NCBI RefSeq assembly: GCF_016097555.1
Contig: NC_054704.1
Coordinates: 2,094,961 to 2,158,960, forward strand
DNA length: 64,000 nucleotides
DNA from: Gigantopelta aegis
Lineage: Eukaryota > Mollusca > Gastropoda > Neomphalida > Peltospiridae
Direction: 5' to 3'
This document shows, one piece after another, positions 34,282-46,026 of this stretch. Below the pieces are notes generated by a model. That model saw only the letters and a list, made by a program, of their open reading frames with translations, made no database searches and was not told the origin of the DNA. The position numbers and the translations under genes are program-made. The first letter of the stretch is position 1; the number at the start of each line of letters is the position of its first letter.

Positions 34282-37200
34282 CTGTTGAGAATAGCACGTG
34301 CAATAGTGACGGCTGTCCATAAAATACCTATATATAGTTATCGGTAATCGTGTGTTAAAGCTGCAGTCTCTGGAATAGGCCTATTTTTATTATTTAAGCA
34401 TTTAGAATGGATGATCCAGTTCTGTTTGGTACATTTAAGGTCCACCACATCGCTATTGTTTGGTAATGCTCGCTTATCTACATTATCTAGGTCAACTACA
34501 AACGCAATGGCCAGCTTTGTTTTTCTTCATTTAGCGGGCCGCCAGCAGAACTGGGACTTTACGTAATTTGCGCAGGCGCTGAGCTTCTCACGTGATTTTG
34601 AACAAATTTAACTGTCTTGATTGAGGGGTCGTCTCATATCTCCAAAACATATTTATATCCATAGAGGTATGGAAGAAGAAGAAAATGTTTTATTTAACGA
34701 CGCACTCAACACATTTTATTTACGGTTATATGGCGTCAGACATATGGTTAAGGACCACACAGATATTGAGAGAGGAAACCCACTGTCGCCACTTCATGGG
34801 CTACTCTTTTCGATTAGCAGCAAGGGATATTTTATATGCATCATCCCACAGACAGGATAGTACATACCACGGCCTTTGTTATACCAGTTGTGGAACACTG
34901 GCTGGAACGAGAAATAGCCCAATTGGTCTACCGATGGGGATCGATTCAAAAGCGACCGCGCATCAAACAAGCGCTTAGAGGTATGGTACAACATCTATCC
35001 AGGGATCGGTGGGGGATTTGCCTTGAAATTTTAACAGTGGCCATCGGTTGGCATACGCGTTACATGTAAGGGGGTGTCAATAATTATGTAACGCTCTTGG
35101 GGGAGAGGAAGAGGTTGGTGTATTCGATTTACGTATCATTTATCAAGACTATATGTTATTTCTATTCATTACTTAGACCTAAAAAGATGAGGGGGGGGGG
35201 GGGGTAATTGTGTGGTCGGTCTAGGATCGATCCCCATCGGCGGGCTCGTTCCAGCCAGTACGCCATGACTGGTATATAAAAGGCCATGGTATGTGATATC
35301 CTGTCATTGGGATGGTGCATATAAACGATCCCTTGCTAAAAAAAAGAGAAAAAAGTAGCGGGTTTCCAAGGCGCGTGTGCAGGAATTTTAGCGAGGTTGG
35401 GGGTTACAGACTGTGTTGAGCGAAGTTCATGTGGCGTCATGCTTCGCCAGAAAAGATATTTCAATTTTGTTTAGCTTGAGCAGGTAAGTGTTTCGACCCC
35501 CAATACCCTCCCCCTTCACATATATCCGCTTCCTCTCTAAGACTATATGTCAAAATTACCAAATGTTTGACATCCAATAGCCGATGATTAATAAATCAAT
35601 ATGCTCTAACATTGATGTCGTTAAACAAAACAAACTAACTTTACCCTTTCCATACGAAAGAATATTTATTTGAATTTGTTGATTATAACACTCGTAAAAT
35701 TAAGAAGTAAAAACGCCCAATGTCTGCTTTAGTATATTTTATATAAAAAATATACATGCTCAATGTGTTATACAAACTAAACTTTGAAAGTTCTACTAAC
35801 ACTTTATAAAATATTAATTCTGAAATAGGAAGGTACGACTGTCGATAATACATTGTCAACATCAAACCGGTTTTTACGAAATACTCTAGTACCATCCAGC
35901 GCAAGATTTCTCATTTCATTTTTTGAGACGAACCCTACAATTTCAACTCCACAAACGCACGTGTTAACTGAAACTGACAACAAACTGTCGTTTGTGCTTT
36001 GCCGAGAAATGGCGGCACAGGCAACGAATCGAGCGTATACTTTTGACGTTCTCCGTTGATAGCGAACACACACGTTTTTTAAAAGTGCATTTAAGTTTGT
36101 ATTTCATATCTGTACATGATATTATAATATGGTAATCAGAGAAATAATATTAAATCATAGTTACCCATAAACACAATTATAGTCCGTTTACTGGTCAACT
36201 GATGGATTGGCGTATAACCTCATCACGAAAAAGGCTAAACTCGTACTACAGATATATTTCTGACACATCCGTTGGACAGAATATCATTAATTATTTTAGA
36301 TATCACATGTACGTGTGATAACAATTTAAAGACGTACGACTGACTGATCTTAAAAGATAACGGGTGCCACTGCCATGCCACCCAAAGAGAAAGAAATAAC
36401 ACACTCGAATTCGATTAATCTGTGACGCAGGGGCCTATAATCTAACATGAAATTAATGTCTTTGTGACGCATACGCATTATGATTGAAAATAAGTTTTAG
36501 ATAGTAAATACATTTAAATTTATTTCAAACTTCGTTTATGAAGAGATATAAAAAAATATTATGGCCACAGTTAGATGAGCTGGGTTCCTAATGTACTTTT
36601 CATTAACGGTCTCGACTATGTAGATTGATATAACAGAAATAAGGATTTACGTACGTACATCTGTGGAACATACTTAGTAGGACTCGGTTCCGGCGAGTCC
36701 TGGCGATACTCGTGACACTTCGCTCGAAGTCGGTCCTGTCCGGGAAGCAGAGGGAACGCGGGCGTCTGGCAGCGCTTCTTGAGATGTCCCTGGATCCCTG
36801 GCGCAAGTACCGCAGGCTCGAGCTCACACGAATGCGCTGTGTCTTTAAATGATGTTGTTAGAATCGTGTTACACACAGTGAACTCAGTTGTGAAGTATTT
36901 ACATACTTAATACCGGTAGTTAAAAATACAAGTCATATACACTCCACATTCAACGCATACAATCCACACTAAGAACAAGTCATACACTCCACACTGAGAA
37001 CAAGTCATACACTCCACATTAAGAACAAGTCATACACTGCACACTAAGAACAAGTTATACATTCCACACTGAGAACAAGCCATACACTCCACACTAAGAA
37101 CAAGTCATACACCCCACACTACAAACAAGGCAAACTTGCACTCCACATTAAGAACAAGTCATACACTCCACACTTAGAACATGTTATACACTCCACACTG

Positions 37201-37863
37201 AGAACAAGTTAATCACTCCACACTGAGAACAAGTCAATCACTCCACGCCTAGAACAAGTAATACACTCCACACTGAGAACAAGTCATATACTCCACACTG
37301 AGAACAAGTCATACACTTCACACTGAGAACAAGTAATACACTCCACACTGAAAACAAGTCATACACTCCACACTGATAACAAGTCAATCACTCCACGCCT
37401 AGAACAAGTCATACGATTCACACTGAGAACAAGTAATACACTCCACACTGAGAACAAGTCATACACTCCACACTGAGAACAAGTCAATCACTCCACGCCT
37501 AGAACAAGTAATACTCTCCACACTGAGAACAAGTAATACACTCCACACTGAGAACAAGTAATACACTCCACACTGATAACAAGTCATACACTCCACACTA
37601 AGAACAAGTAATACACTCCACACTAAGAACAAGTAATACACTCCACACTAAGAACAAGTAATACACTCAACACTGAAAACAAGTAATACACTCCACACTA
37701 AGAACAAGTAATACACTCCACACTAAGAACAAGTCATACACCCCACACTGAGAACAAGTCATACACTCCACACTAAGAGCAAGTCGTACTTACTCCCTGC
37801 ACTAAAAGCCCCTCCTGTGTCCAAAGCCAGAAGTCGGGAATATGTGTAGTACATGTCGCCATC
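33909..37863 (-). CDS. Small three-exon gene, RRM-like C-terminal exon, function unknown
   Basis: Three exons on the minus strand join in frame: 37794-37863 (phase 1 end), 36659 to about 36865 (starts phase 1, ends phase 2), 33909-34281 (starts phase 2, ends TAA). They encode GDMYYTYSRLLALDTGGAFS, then AHSCELEPAVLAPGIQGHLK and SPEPSPTKYVPQ, then LMNELWDSFKRNHDRLLP. The last exon goes on with RWRLRYEVPNYTLKELYAIM, HYGSIAAMYQTSPNSAIIVF and ICSWWHVYMWNKSF, which has the beta-alpha-beta-beta rhythm of an RNA-recognition fold. This fold is inference; I do not recognise the family with certainty. The matching phases and higher GC of the exons argue that the gene is real. The 5' end is not identified. 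Confidence 0.65.
34678..34985 (-). mobile_element. tRNA-derived SINE in intron of the RRM-like gene
   Basis: From aaatgttttatttaacgacg (tail complement) through the body to the complement of the head (ccgatggggatcgattcaaa, gaccgcgcatcaaacaagcg). Confidence 0.85.
35213..35640 (+). mobile_element. tRNA-derived SINE with nested element
   Basis: The SINE runs from ggtcggtctaggatcgatcc to gatgtcgttaaacaaaacaa. Between tttcc and tcctctct it is split by about 150 bp (35370-35521) that belongs to another dispersed family (see 47200-47360). Confidence 0.75.
35370..35521. mobile_element. Short TIR element nested in a SINE
   Basis: Begins ggcgcgtgtgcaggaatttt and ends in a C-rich stretch (cgacccccaataccctcccc). 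It matches 47200-47360 in order of motifs. Confidence 0.55.
36659..36865 (-). CDS. RRM-like gene, middle exon
   Basis: The donor is CAGAT|gtacgt (minus strand); the likely acceptor is catttaaag just above 36865, giving phase 1. It encodes a Pro/Lys-rich stretch (LKKRCQTPAFPLLPG, QDRLRAKCHEYRQ). The region is distinctly GC-richer than its surroundings. Confidence 0.65.
36940..37793 (-). repeat. 24-26-bp minisatellite starting at a donor of the RRM-like gene
   Basis: About 34 copies of (plus strand) cactgagaacaagtcataca + ctcca. On the minus strand the intron starts gtaagtacgacttgctctta + gtgtggagt, which is a diverged unit, so the array grows from the 5' splice site. Confidence 0.85.
37794..37863 (-). 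CDS. RRM-like gene, upstream exon
   Basis: The acceptor is ttttacatttag and the donor GCAGGGA|gtaagt. 23 codons (GDMYYTYSRLLALDTGGAFS...) plus one base. Short, so support comes mainly from two good splice sites and the phase match. Confidence 0.6.
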
Positions 37864-39698
37864 CTAAATGTAAAATATCAAATATGTCCTTATTATTTTA
37901 AATTGTTAACACAATTTTGACACATTTGCCTTGGACAGATATATTTATTGTGAAATATAAAAACATGTATAAGTATTGTGTAAAATTATAGAAATGTTAT
38001 ATAATCCTTAAGCTTAGTGGCAGCCAAGGAATTCGTTTTATAATATTACTAGTTTTGTTTAAATTAGGAGTGCACAATGTATGGCTGTGATGTTTGAGAC
38101 AAAACTAGAGGTCGACCCATTTGGCTCATTTTCAAACAAGCTGATTTTGTGAAAAGCTAAGTATTTAGTAGCTAAAGTTTTTATTATTACTGTTAATCAA
38201 ATGAGGATTTTTGGTTTATACGATATTTATTCCTGTTAATATTAACATGTGGGGTTGGTCTGTGTAAAAGCCTTTTCCAACAATATACAACTGACGTAAA
38301 GTATAACTAGAGTCAACATGGCTAGCTACGTATGTCTATTGGACAAAGACGAATTTATCTTATTTGACGTGTTTAAGGATCCTGTAAATTATTACATGTG
38401 TGGAGAATAATACAAGAATTAAAATTTTACATTTCAATTTCAATTTAAATATTGTAATTAGATGAGAAGCAAAGAAACAAGGACAAAGGACAAGAAGTTG
38501 AACGGTTTTATCAGTGAAAATGTTTGCTTTCAGTAATGAAATGTTGGACTGTTTGAAATATGAAAGACAAAACCGAATTTAAGCGACTAGGGCCTTACAA
38601 TATTTTCCTGAAAAGTTAACTTTGAATCGTCAAATAATAATCATATATTTATATGATTTAACCTGGCTAAATAGGTCTGGCACTTTCTGTTGTATAAGGG
38701 GCATATTCCACACACTGACCACAGGTACCATATGGATTGTCTTCAGTGAAGTGTGTGAATTTAGGGCCATTTAGAGCACTCATTCCTAATCAGTCTGCAA
38801 TGTTTGTAGCTTTCCAAATTTTCGTCCTCATTAAAAATATGCAGGGACCTATGGGGAATTCTGAAAGGTGTCACTTTGACAAACAAACTTTTCATAAATA
38901 TATTTGTCAAATTCGCCAACTACCATTTGAGTGTGGTTTGTTTGGGTGTGAAGTGTCAAAATTCATACATTTTGGGAACTTAAAAAAAATATATTATTAC
39001 GGAAGTAACGAAAAGATATCTAAAATATGTAAAATTAATATTGTTTACTATCATGACCTTATTTTAAATTTTAAACGCACCTTTATGTTTGGTGGTTTTT
39101 GTTTTTATTAAACAATATATATGGTGCCAGGGCAGAGACCGGTATTATTCATCTCAGTTCAGGATTCACAAATAACTGTTATTTTCTTCATCGTTACGCT
39201 GAAAATTGTTTTTATTAATTACGGTTGGCCCTTTTATCTATGTTGGGTCAGGTTCCAATCCTGGAATTTTTTTTAGTTCAAGTTCTTTAGGTGCTGCTGC
39301 TACAAGTATATAAATTTGAGGTATACATTAAAGTGGTTTAAACGCTATTTTGAAAGGAAAACAAATAACTGAACATACTTCAACGCCTAACCCTTTGGCC
39401 TTCACTAAACAGCACCCGTGTCCTATCAGTCCCATAGGTCGGTGCGACTGTGGAGGGTTCCCCCATTGCCGCCCCAGGTTGATACATTCCACCATTGTCA
39501 AGACAACACTCAGGGCGGGTTTACTAAGTATGTGTACCGCTAACAACGGAAACAAGTGACATCCTATTTATCGACGGCATAATCTTCGGTCCGATCAGGA
39601 ATAGACGGATGACGTCATCACGACATCCATCGAAAATTTAAGCCTCTTAAATACCTTACATAAATTGATCATATCTATCTATCTATCTATCTATCTAT
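37864..39698. other. AT-rich DNA, no confirmed gene
   Basis: A 124-codon frame from 38737 (+) has no recognised domain. 39380-39620 is GC-richer and has a palindromic cAMP-response-type site tgacgtca at 39610-39617; it could be promoter DNA of the minus-strand gene but there is no direct proof. A (TCTA)n run is at 39675-39697. Confidence 0.4.
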
Positions 39699-39712
39699 TT
39701 ACCGGGCTCTAA

Positions 39713-40012
39713 AAGAAAGAAAGAAATATTTTATTTAACGACGCACTCAACACATTTTATTTACGGTTATATGGCGTCAGACATATGGTTCAGGACCACA
39801 CGGATTTTGAGAGGAAAGCCGCTGTCGCCACTACATGGCTACTCTTTCCGATTACCAGCAAGGGATCTTTTATTTGCGCTTCCCACAGGCAGGATAGCAT
39901 AAACCATGGCCTTTGTTGAACCAGTTATGGATCACTGGTCGGTGCAAGTGGTTTACACCTACCCATTGAGCCTTGCGGAGTACTCACTCAGGGTTTGGAG
40001 TCGGTATCTGGA
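39713..40012 (-). mobile_element. 5'-truncated SINE with 14-bp target duplication
   Basis: Same family as 28497-28895 in reverse. It is flanked by ttaccgggctctaa at 39699-39712 and 40013-40026. The tRNA-like head is absent, because the duplication directly follows the complement of the body start (gtcggtatctgga). Confidence 0.92.
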
Positions 40013-40070
40013 TTACCGGGCTCTAAGAAAAAGTTATTTTATATTCACTTTTATTATTATTTATTAATTA

Positions 40071-40072
<2 letters not shown>

Positions 40073-40137
<65 letters not shown>
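40073..40137. repeat. (TA)n microsatellite
   Basis: A run of TA dinucleotides, followed at 40195-40300 by C- and A-rich low-complexity DNA. Confidence 0.95.
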
Positions 40138-40140
<3 letters not shown>

Positions 40141-40385
40141 TTGTAATGTATATAAATATATGTGGAACACGCTGTGAAATGGTCGGCAATAAACCCCCAC
40201 CCCCCCCCACCCCCAACCCCCCCCCCCCCAAAAAAAAAACCCCAACAACCCAACAACATAACAAAAAACCCCACAAAAAAAACAAAAACAAAAACAACCG
40301 AAGGTTTCAAGCACGCTGTTCTGGACCAACACATCGGCCAGTTGGGCTGTCTAGTCAGGACAGTGGTTAATGTTCGATTATAAAA

Positions 40386-40422
40386 TTAAAGTTTGTTTTG
40401 TTTAACGACACCACTAGAGCTG
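40386..40422 (-). mobile_element. SINE tail fragment
   Basis: Reads taaagtttgttttgtttaac + gacaccactagagc, the complement of a SINE 3' end. Confidence 0.7.
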
Positions 40423-40609
40423 AATATTCTGTTCAGTTTCGTATGTACGAAAAAGCAATATATTAGAAAATAAAATGAAGCCTACATTTAGTTTACATCA
40501 ACTCATATTTCATGGAGGATTTACTTTAATTTAATATGTAATTATAGTCATTAAACCATGTCTGTTAGTCGGCAACATCTTAATCTGATTGAAATCAGCT
40601 CTACTAATC

Positions 40610-42785
40610 TACAGTACGGGTGATAGTCATAGACCAGTGAATATCAGCTCTACTAATCTACAGTACGGGTGCTAGTAATAGACCAGTGGAGATCAGCTCT
40701 ACTAATCTACAGTACAGGTGATAGTGATAGACCAGTGGAGATCAGCTCTACTAATCTACAGTACAGGTGATAGTGACAGACCAGTGGAGATCAGCTCTAC
40801 TAATCTACAGTACAGGTGATAGTGACAGACCAGTGGAGATCAGCTCTACTAATCTACAGTACAGGTGATAGTGACAGACCAGCGGAGATCAGCTCTTCTA
40901 ATCTACAGGGTGTATACTACCAAATCAAATCCCATAGACGACAATAGTAACATATGCGGCTAAAACTCCTACCTGCAACGTATCAACCGACATAAACGCC
41001 ACGAATATAAATACTACCACCCCTTACACTTAAAGTGAATCAGAAAAAAATGGGGGTCAAGCTGCTCGTTTCTGAGATAACGGGTAGCGTCTATGACTAC
41101 CCTAGTTTCGCACAAAATTCGAGTCCTTGTTTTTACAGGTACCCCATACATGTTTCAAGCACAAGGCTAATTGACACATTGGTACTAGATGAAACAAAAT
41201 TGCACATTTATTTTACCCAGATGAAACTATTATTTTTTACAATCAACACACTCACATTTATAACCAATCACAGGACTTGTGGTGTTCACTTCTCTATCAA
41301 AAGTTGGGTGCACCTCGAACTTTGACCCAGCCGGAAGTTATTTGGTATAGTACTACCTACAGTACTAGCGATATTGACAGACCAGTGGAGATCAGCTCTA
41401 CTAATCTACAGTACTGGCGATAGTGACAGACGAGTGGAGATCAGCTCTACTAATCTACAGTACTGGCGATAGTGACAGACGAGTGGAGATCAGCTCTACT
41501 AATCTACAGTACGGGCGATAGTGACCGACGAGTGAAGATCAGCTCACTAATCTACAGTATAGGCGATAGTGACAGACCAGTGGAGATCAGCTCTACTAAT
41601 CTACAGTACTGGCGATAGTGACAGACGAGTGGAGATCAGCTCTACTAATCTACAGTACTGGCGATAGTGACAGACGAGTGGAGATCAGCTCTACTAATCT
41701 ACAGTACGGGCGATAGTGACCGACGAGTGAAGATCAGCTCACTAATCTACAGTATAGGCGATAGTGACAGACCAGTGGAGATCAGCTCTACTAATCTGCA
41801 GTACAGGCGATAGTGACAGACCATTGGAGATCAGCTCTACTACTCTGCAGTACGGGTGATAGTGACAGACCAGCGGAGATCAGCTCTACTACTCTACAGT
41901 ACGGGCGATAGTGACAGACCAGTGGAGATCAGCTCTACTAATCTACAGTATGGGCGATAGTGACAGACCAGTGGAGACCAGCTCTACTAATCTACAGTAC
42001 GGGCGATAGTGACATACCAGTGGAGACCAGCTCTACTCATCTACAGTACAGGTGATAGTGACATACCAGTGGAGACCAGCTGTACTCATCTACAGTTAGG
42101 CGATAGTGGTAGACCAGTGGAGATCAGCTCTACTAATCTACAGTTAGGCGATAGTGATAGACCAGTGGAGATCAGCTCTATTAATCTACAGTACAGGCGT
42201 TAGTGACAGACTAGTGGAGATTAGCTCAGTACAGGTGATAGTGACAGACCAGTGGAGATCAGCTCTACTAATCTACAGTTAGGCAATAGTGATAGACCAG
42301 TGGAGATCAGCTCTACTAATCTACAGTACAGGTGATAGTGATAGACCAGTGGATATTAGGTCTACTAATCTACAGTACAGGTGATAGTGATAGACCAGTT
42401 GATATTAGCTCTACTAATCTACAGTACAGGTAATAACCAGTGGAGATCAGCTCTACTAATCTACAGTACAGATGATAGTGAGTGATAGACCAGCTCTACT
42501 AATCTACAGTACAGGTAATAGTGATATACCAGTGGAGATCAGCTCTACTAATCTACAGTACAGGTGATAGTGATAGAACAGTGGAGATCAGCTCTACTAA
42601 TCTATAGTACAGGTGATAGCGATAGACCAGTGGATACCAGCTCTACTCATCTACAGTACAGGTGCTAGTTATAGACCAGTGGAGATCAGCTCTACTAATC
42701 TACAGTACAGGTGATAGTGATAGACGAGTGGAGATCAGCTCTACTAATTTACAGTACGGGTGATAGTTATAGATCAGTGGAGATC
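40610..42785 (+). repeat. ~49-bp minisatellite, split by the 446-bp element
   Basis: About 36 copies of gatcagctctactaatctac + agtacaggtgatagtgacag + accagtgga, at 40610-40908 and 41358-42785. Confidence 0.9.
40909..41357. mobile_element. 446-bp non-autonomous DNA element, copy 2
   Basis: Same ends as copy 1 (ggtgtatactaccaaat ... atttggtatagtactacc). It is flanked by tacag (40904-40908 and 41358-41362) inside a different minisatellite. Confidence 0.8.
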
Positions 42786-42789
42786 AGGT

Positions 42790-43417
42790 GATAAGCCAGA
42801 TTGGCAACATGTTAATCAACAAACCCAGGACAGATACCTTTAATATTCATAAAGGATTGTATTTCATACTTAATATTCCTCCCACCACACCGTGCGTGAC
42901 TCGCAGGGACAGACTGAGTTTGTTTGTGAAACGAACTCCAATAAAAAGCGGTTCTTCTGCTGGTGGCAAAACGACTTCGCGATCGATCTGCGTATTGTGT
43001 GAACCTCGACTGAAGATAGATCTTTACACACCCAATAAAGTAAAGCCAGTCCGACGTCTTTTGAAACAGAGCCGCCAATTTGTTTTTCAGGGGAAGAAAG
43101 TGTCCGTAAAAGATAGATACACGACACAATGGATTGTTTTCAAACAAGAATCGGTTTGTGAACACTAGCGGCTACAATGAGGTTTTACAAAGTGGACTAT
43201 CTCTGCGACAGTTCGTGTGGCGGGTCAAGCCACCTACTCGACTTGGCGGTGTGTGTTTTGACTACCGGCACATGAATCTCATACACAGGTAGATCGAATA
43301 CTTCTGCTGTTGTATATAATACACACGGGGTGTATACCGGGAGAAACAGTCAGAATAACGTTCCTGGATCTATTGCGAAGACTCTATGGCAACACTAACC
43401 GTTAGTATTTTACTTAC

Positions 43418-43462
<45 letters not shown>

Positions 43463-43860
43463 TAATATATATGGGTGTCTGCGTCTCCCCCACCCCACCG
43501 CTTCCCCCTCGTTTCTCTATTTTTCTATATGATTTTGTGTTAAAACATTTTTTAAGTTTTAAAAAGGTACGGTAAGGTAGCGTAGGTACGGTAAGACATA
43601 TATAGTTTCCTTCCTGGTCTAAAAGCAGGCCTACGAAAGAAAAAAACCCGATATCTTTTAAAACAGCCCAGTGTGTCAGGGTGCTTTGGGGACACGCTCC
43701 CCGAAAAAATGTGAATTTCAGGCGTTCAAATACGTCATTTCCAGGGGCGCGGGGAGGGGGGGGGGGGGGCGTGCACACTTTAGAATTAGTTTTGACAAGT
43801 AGCGAAATATAGCGTCCACGTCATTGTGATACCACGCTGTGTATAACTTATAAAACAAGT
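42790..43860. other. No confirmed gene; GT microsatellite
   Basis: Overlapping open frames on both strands at 42788-43168 show no recognised domain. A (GT)n run lies at about 43424-43461 and a G-run at 43755-43769. Confidence 0.4.
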
Positions 43861-44045
43861 GGCATTTTAAACTACTGATCAAAGTAGTAAGTAGAAGGGG
43901 CCTACAATTATTAGGCAAGTATTTTAAACTACTGATCAAAGTAGTAAGTAGAAGGGGCCTACAATTATTAGGCAAGTATTTCAAACTATTGATCAAAGTA
44001 GTAAGTAGAAGGGGCCTACAATTATTAGGCAAGTATTTTAAAATA
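43861..44045 (+). repeat. 59-bp tandem repeat, three copies
   Basis: Unit actactgatcaaagtagtaa + gtagaaggggcctacaatta + ttaggcaagtattttaa. Nearly identical copies. Confidence 0.9.
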
Positions 44046-44689
44046 CCTTCCTTTAGTAAACAAGATCCTACGTCCTTTTATTAAAGTCTTTTCCAGGCGT
44101 TATTCTGTGGGTGTTGACAAATGGAACGACCAATTGCCGGAGGCCTATGGATGCCCTTTGATCAGCATGTTAAATCTTTACCATTACCTAAACAACCTCA
44201 TATGTCTATTCCTAAAATCAAAATTATGGGAAAAGACGACACCTAGTTACAGACATTGAGGATGAGAAGCTGCTACAGTACGTTATCTTTTCCCGCGACA
44301 CAAACACAAGTTACAATCAACGATCTGACACGTGCAAGCTTCCACCCACTGAGGGTTCGAGCACGAACACACAGTACTTGTTCCAGACACTCAAATCACG
44401 TCAGTCTTGTAGAGTTGTACTTCACTTAGCTAATCATTTCCTCCACACAAATATCACTGTCCAAAGATGTCTGGCAGCAAGACAAGTGTTGCTCTCGTCA
44501 CAGACCTTGATGCTAATGATCGGGATGCTAATGATGATGAAGATTTAGCTGATGATGATTAATGATGGAGTGGATGGCGGTGGTAGTGGTGGCGATGGTG
44601 AACTGTGCAAAACGGTGTTTTCAGATGCATATTCCATACTAAGTATTTGTTTCATTTTCTTTTAGAGTTGAAAGCTACTTGATGAGAAA

Positions 44690-45655
44690 ATGTCAGGGCA
44701 AGTTCACCCCAGATCGGGAACCTGGTGTGGATTCCTCGAACTTGCTGGCGAGCGTAACAACTTCACACTAAACATCGCCTTCTTCTCCGACAGAAAGTTG
44801 TCGGGAGCCGGCCGCGATGACGTAAACGAGTTCTACGTCACGGGAGTGTGGGAGCCGACAGAGGGCAAGGTCAGGATGCTGAAGCACTACATCGGCGACC
44901 ACGACCACAGCACCCATCTGGACGGCAGGATAACCAACAAGGGCTGTCACGTGGCGGGGAAATGCTGGGGCAAAGAGAAATTTGAAATGAATATTTCAGA
45001 CGACGACCAAAACGCCCTGTCGTCCACTTGGCAGCCCCAAACAGGAACATGGAACGGATCGTACAGACAAGGCGGGAAATGGTACAACTTCACAGTTGAG
45101 ATTTTCTTTCGGTCATACGGACACATCATTGGCAGGGGCTTTGACTCCATCGGCCATTTTAATATAAAAGGATTGTGGGAAGGGAAGGCCGTGCACTTCA
45201 CCAAGAGTTACGTCGGGGCAGATGATGTCATCCACGAGGGAGTCATCTCGAATGATGGCACGGAGGCGTCCGGAATATACCGATGTGGAAAAGTGGACAT
45301 ATTTAAAATAGGCTTATGTCAAGATACAGTGGAAGAGAGCGCGATTATCTGGCCGCGTAGTGGACGCTGGAAAGGCTTGTACGTCGAAGATAAGAAGGAT
45401 ATCCCGTTTACTGTGGAGCTTCATTTTGGACTGGACAGATTTTCAGGAAAAGGAGCCGATAAAACGGGCACGTTTTCCATGGACGGTACGTGCTCCGGTC
45501 AAGAGGTGAATTTCCGGAAACAGTATCTGGAGAAACACCGACACTCGATAGGCAGGTGCCACGTGCCCTTCACTGGTTGCATGTCGCGTGATGGGCAGTT
45601 CGTAATTGGGACCTACTCGGAAAAAGATTATTTTGAAATGCGATTTCAAGTCTGA
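44690..45655 (+). CDS. 321-aa protein of three tandem beta-rich modules, function unknown
   Basis: A single uninterrupted coding exon. The ATG at 44690 lies 24 bases after a good 3' splice site (cattttcttttag, ending 44665), so a 5' UTR intron is likely. Three modules of about 95-100 residues (about 8-102, 116-208, 221-321) share SG(T/R)WxG at the start, a GxGxDxxGxFxxxG core, VxFxKxYxGxH in the middle, and GxxxxGxxxxxxxFxM at the end. Examples: GTWNGSYRQGG, GRGFDSIGHFNIKGLW, VHFTKSYVGADDVIHEG. Such alternating patterns suggest a small beta-barrel; this is inference. No signal peptide or membrane segment is seen, so cytosolic location is likely. Module 3 carries extra Cys residues. A polyadenylation signal aataaa follows at 45723-45728. 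Confidence 0.85.
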   Translation: MSGQVHPRSGTWCGFLELAGERNNFTLNIAFFSDRKLSGAGRDDVNEFYVTGVWEPTEGKVRMLKHYIGDHDHSTHLDGRITNKGCHVAGKCWGKEKFEMNISDDDQNALSSTWQPQTGTWNGSYRQGGKWYNFTVEIFFRSYGHIIGRGFDSIGHFNIKGLWEGKAVHFTKSYVGADDVIHEGVISNDGTEASGIYRCGKVDIFKIGLCQDTVEESAIIWPRSGRWKGLYVEDKKDIPFTVELHFGLDRFSGKGADKTGTFSMDGTCSGQEVNFRKQYLEKHRHSIGRCHVPFTGCMSRDGQFVIGTYSEKDYFEMRFQV

Positions 45656-45722
45656 AGGCATACTCTTGTTTGCAGGTTTCGGCGGTGGTAACACTCAACA
45701 TGTTTGTTAACTGGAATACAGG

Positions 45723-45728
45723 AATAAA
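45723..45728 (+). other. Polyadenylation signal
   Basis: aataaa 68 bases after the stop codon of the three-module gene. Confidence 0.6.
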
Positions 45729-45930
45729 TACTAGTAATGGCACGAGTTACTATCTTTCCTTTCTGAGACATGTATACATTTCTGTCAAATACCCGATCAT
45801 AAAAAGAGGTCAAATATTGACCTTTACTTAAGCTATAGTGCTGTAATTTCACAACCCCGTTGTGGTATGGTTTGCATTTTCTTTAGGGACCCACCCTCCA
45901 CACATGAAAGGTGTTTGTGAAAACGTAGCT

Positions 45931-46026
45931 GAGTAAGCTGGCGGTAAGAGAGCTAGATGGACTTTTGGACAGTTAACACGCTCTCTTACCAAATGTCCGT
46001 CTAGCTCTCTTACCGTCAGAGTACTC
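45931..46026. repeat. Foldback sequence, 38-bp arms
   Basis: Arms 45931-45968 and 45989-46026 are complementary apart from about five mismatches, with cggtaagagagctaga perfect in both. The loop is 20 nt and holds a further ctctctta. Confidence 0.85.

Noticed and set aside
38737..39111. 124-codon open frame
   Set aside because: AT-rich, no recognised domain, no splice or promoter support.
39610..39617. tgacgtca as a promoter element
   Set aside because: A single 8-bp palindrome in an unproven promoter; mentioned only as context.
42788..43168. Overlapping open frames on both strands
   Set aside because: No conserved motif on either strand; cannot choose one. Left as unassigned.
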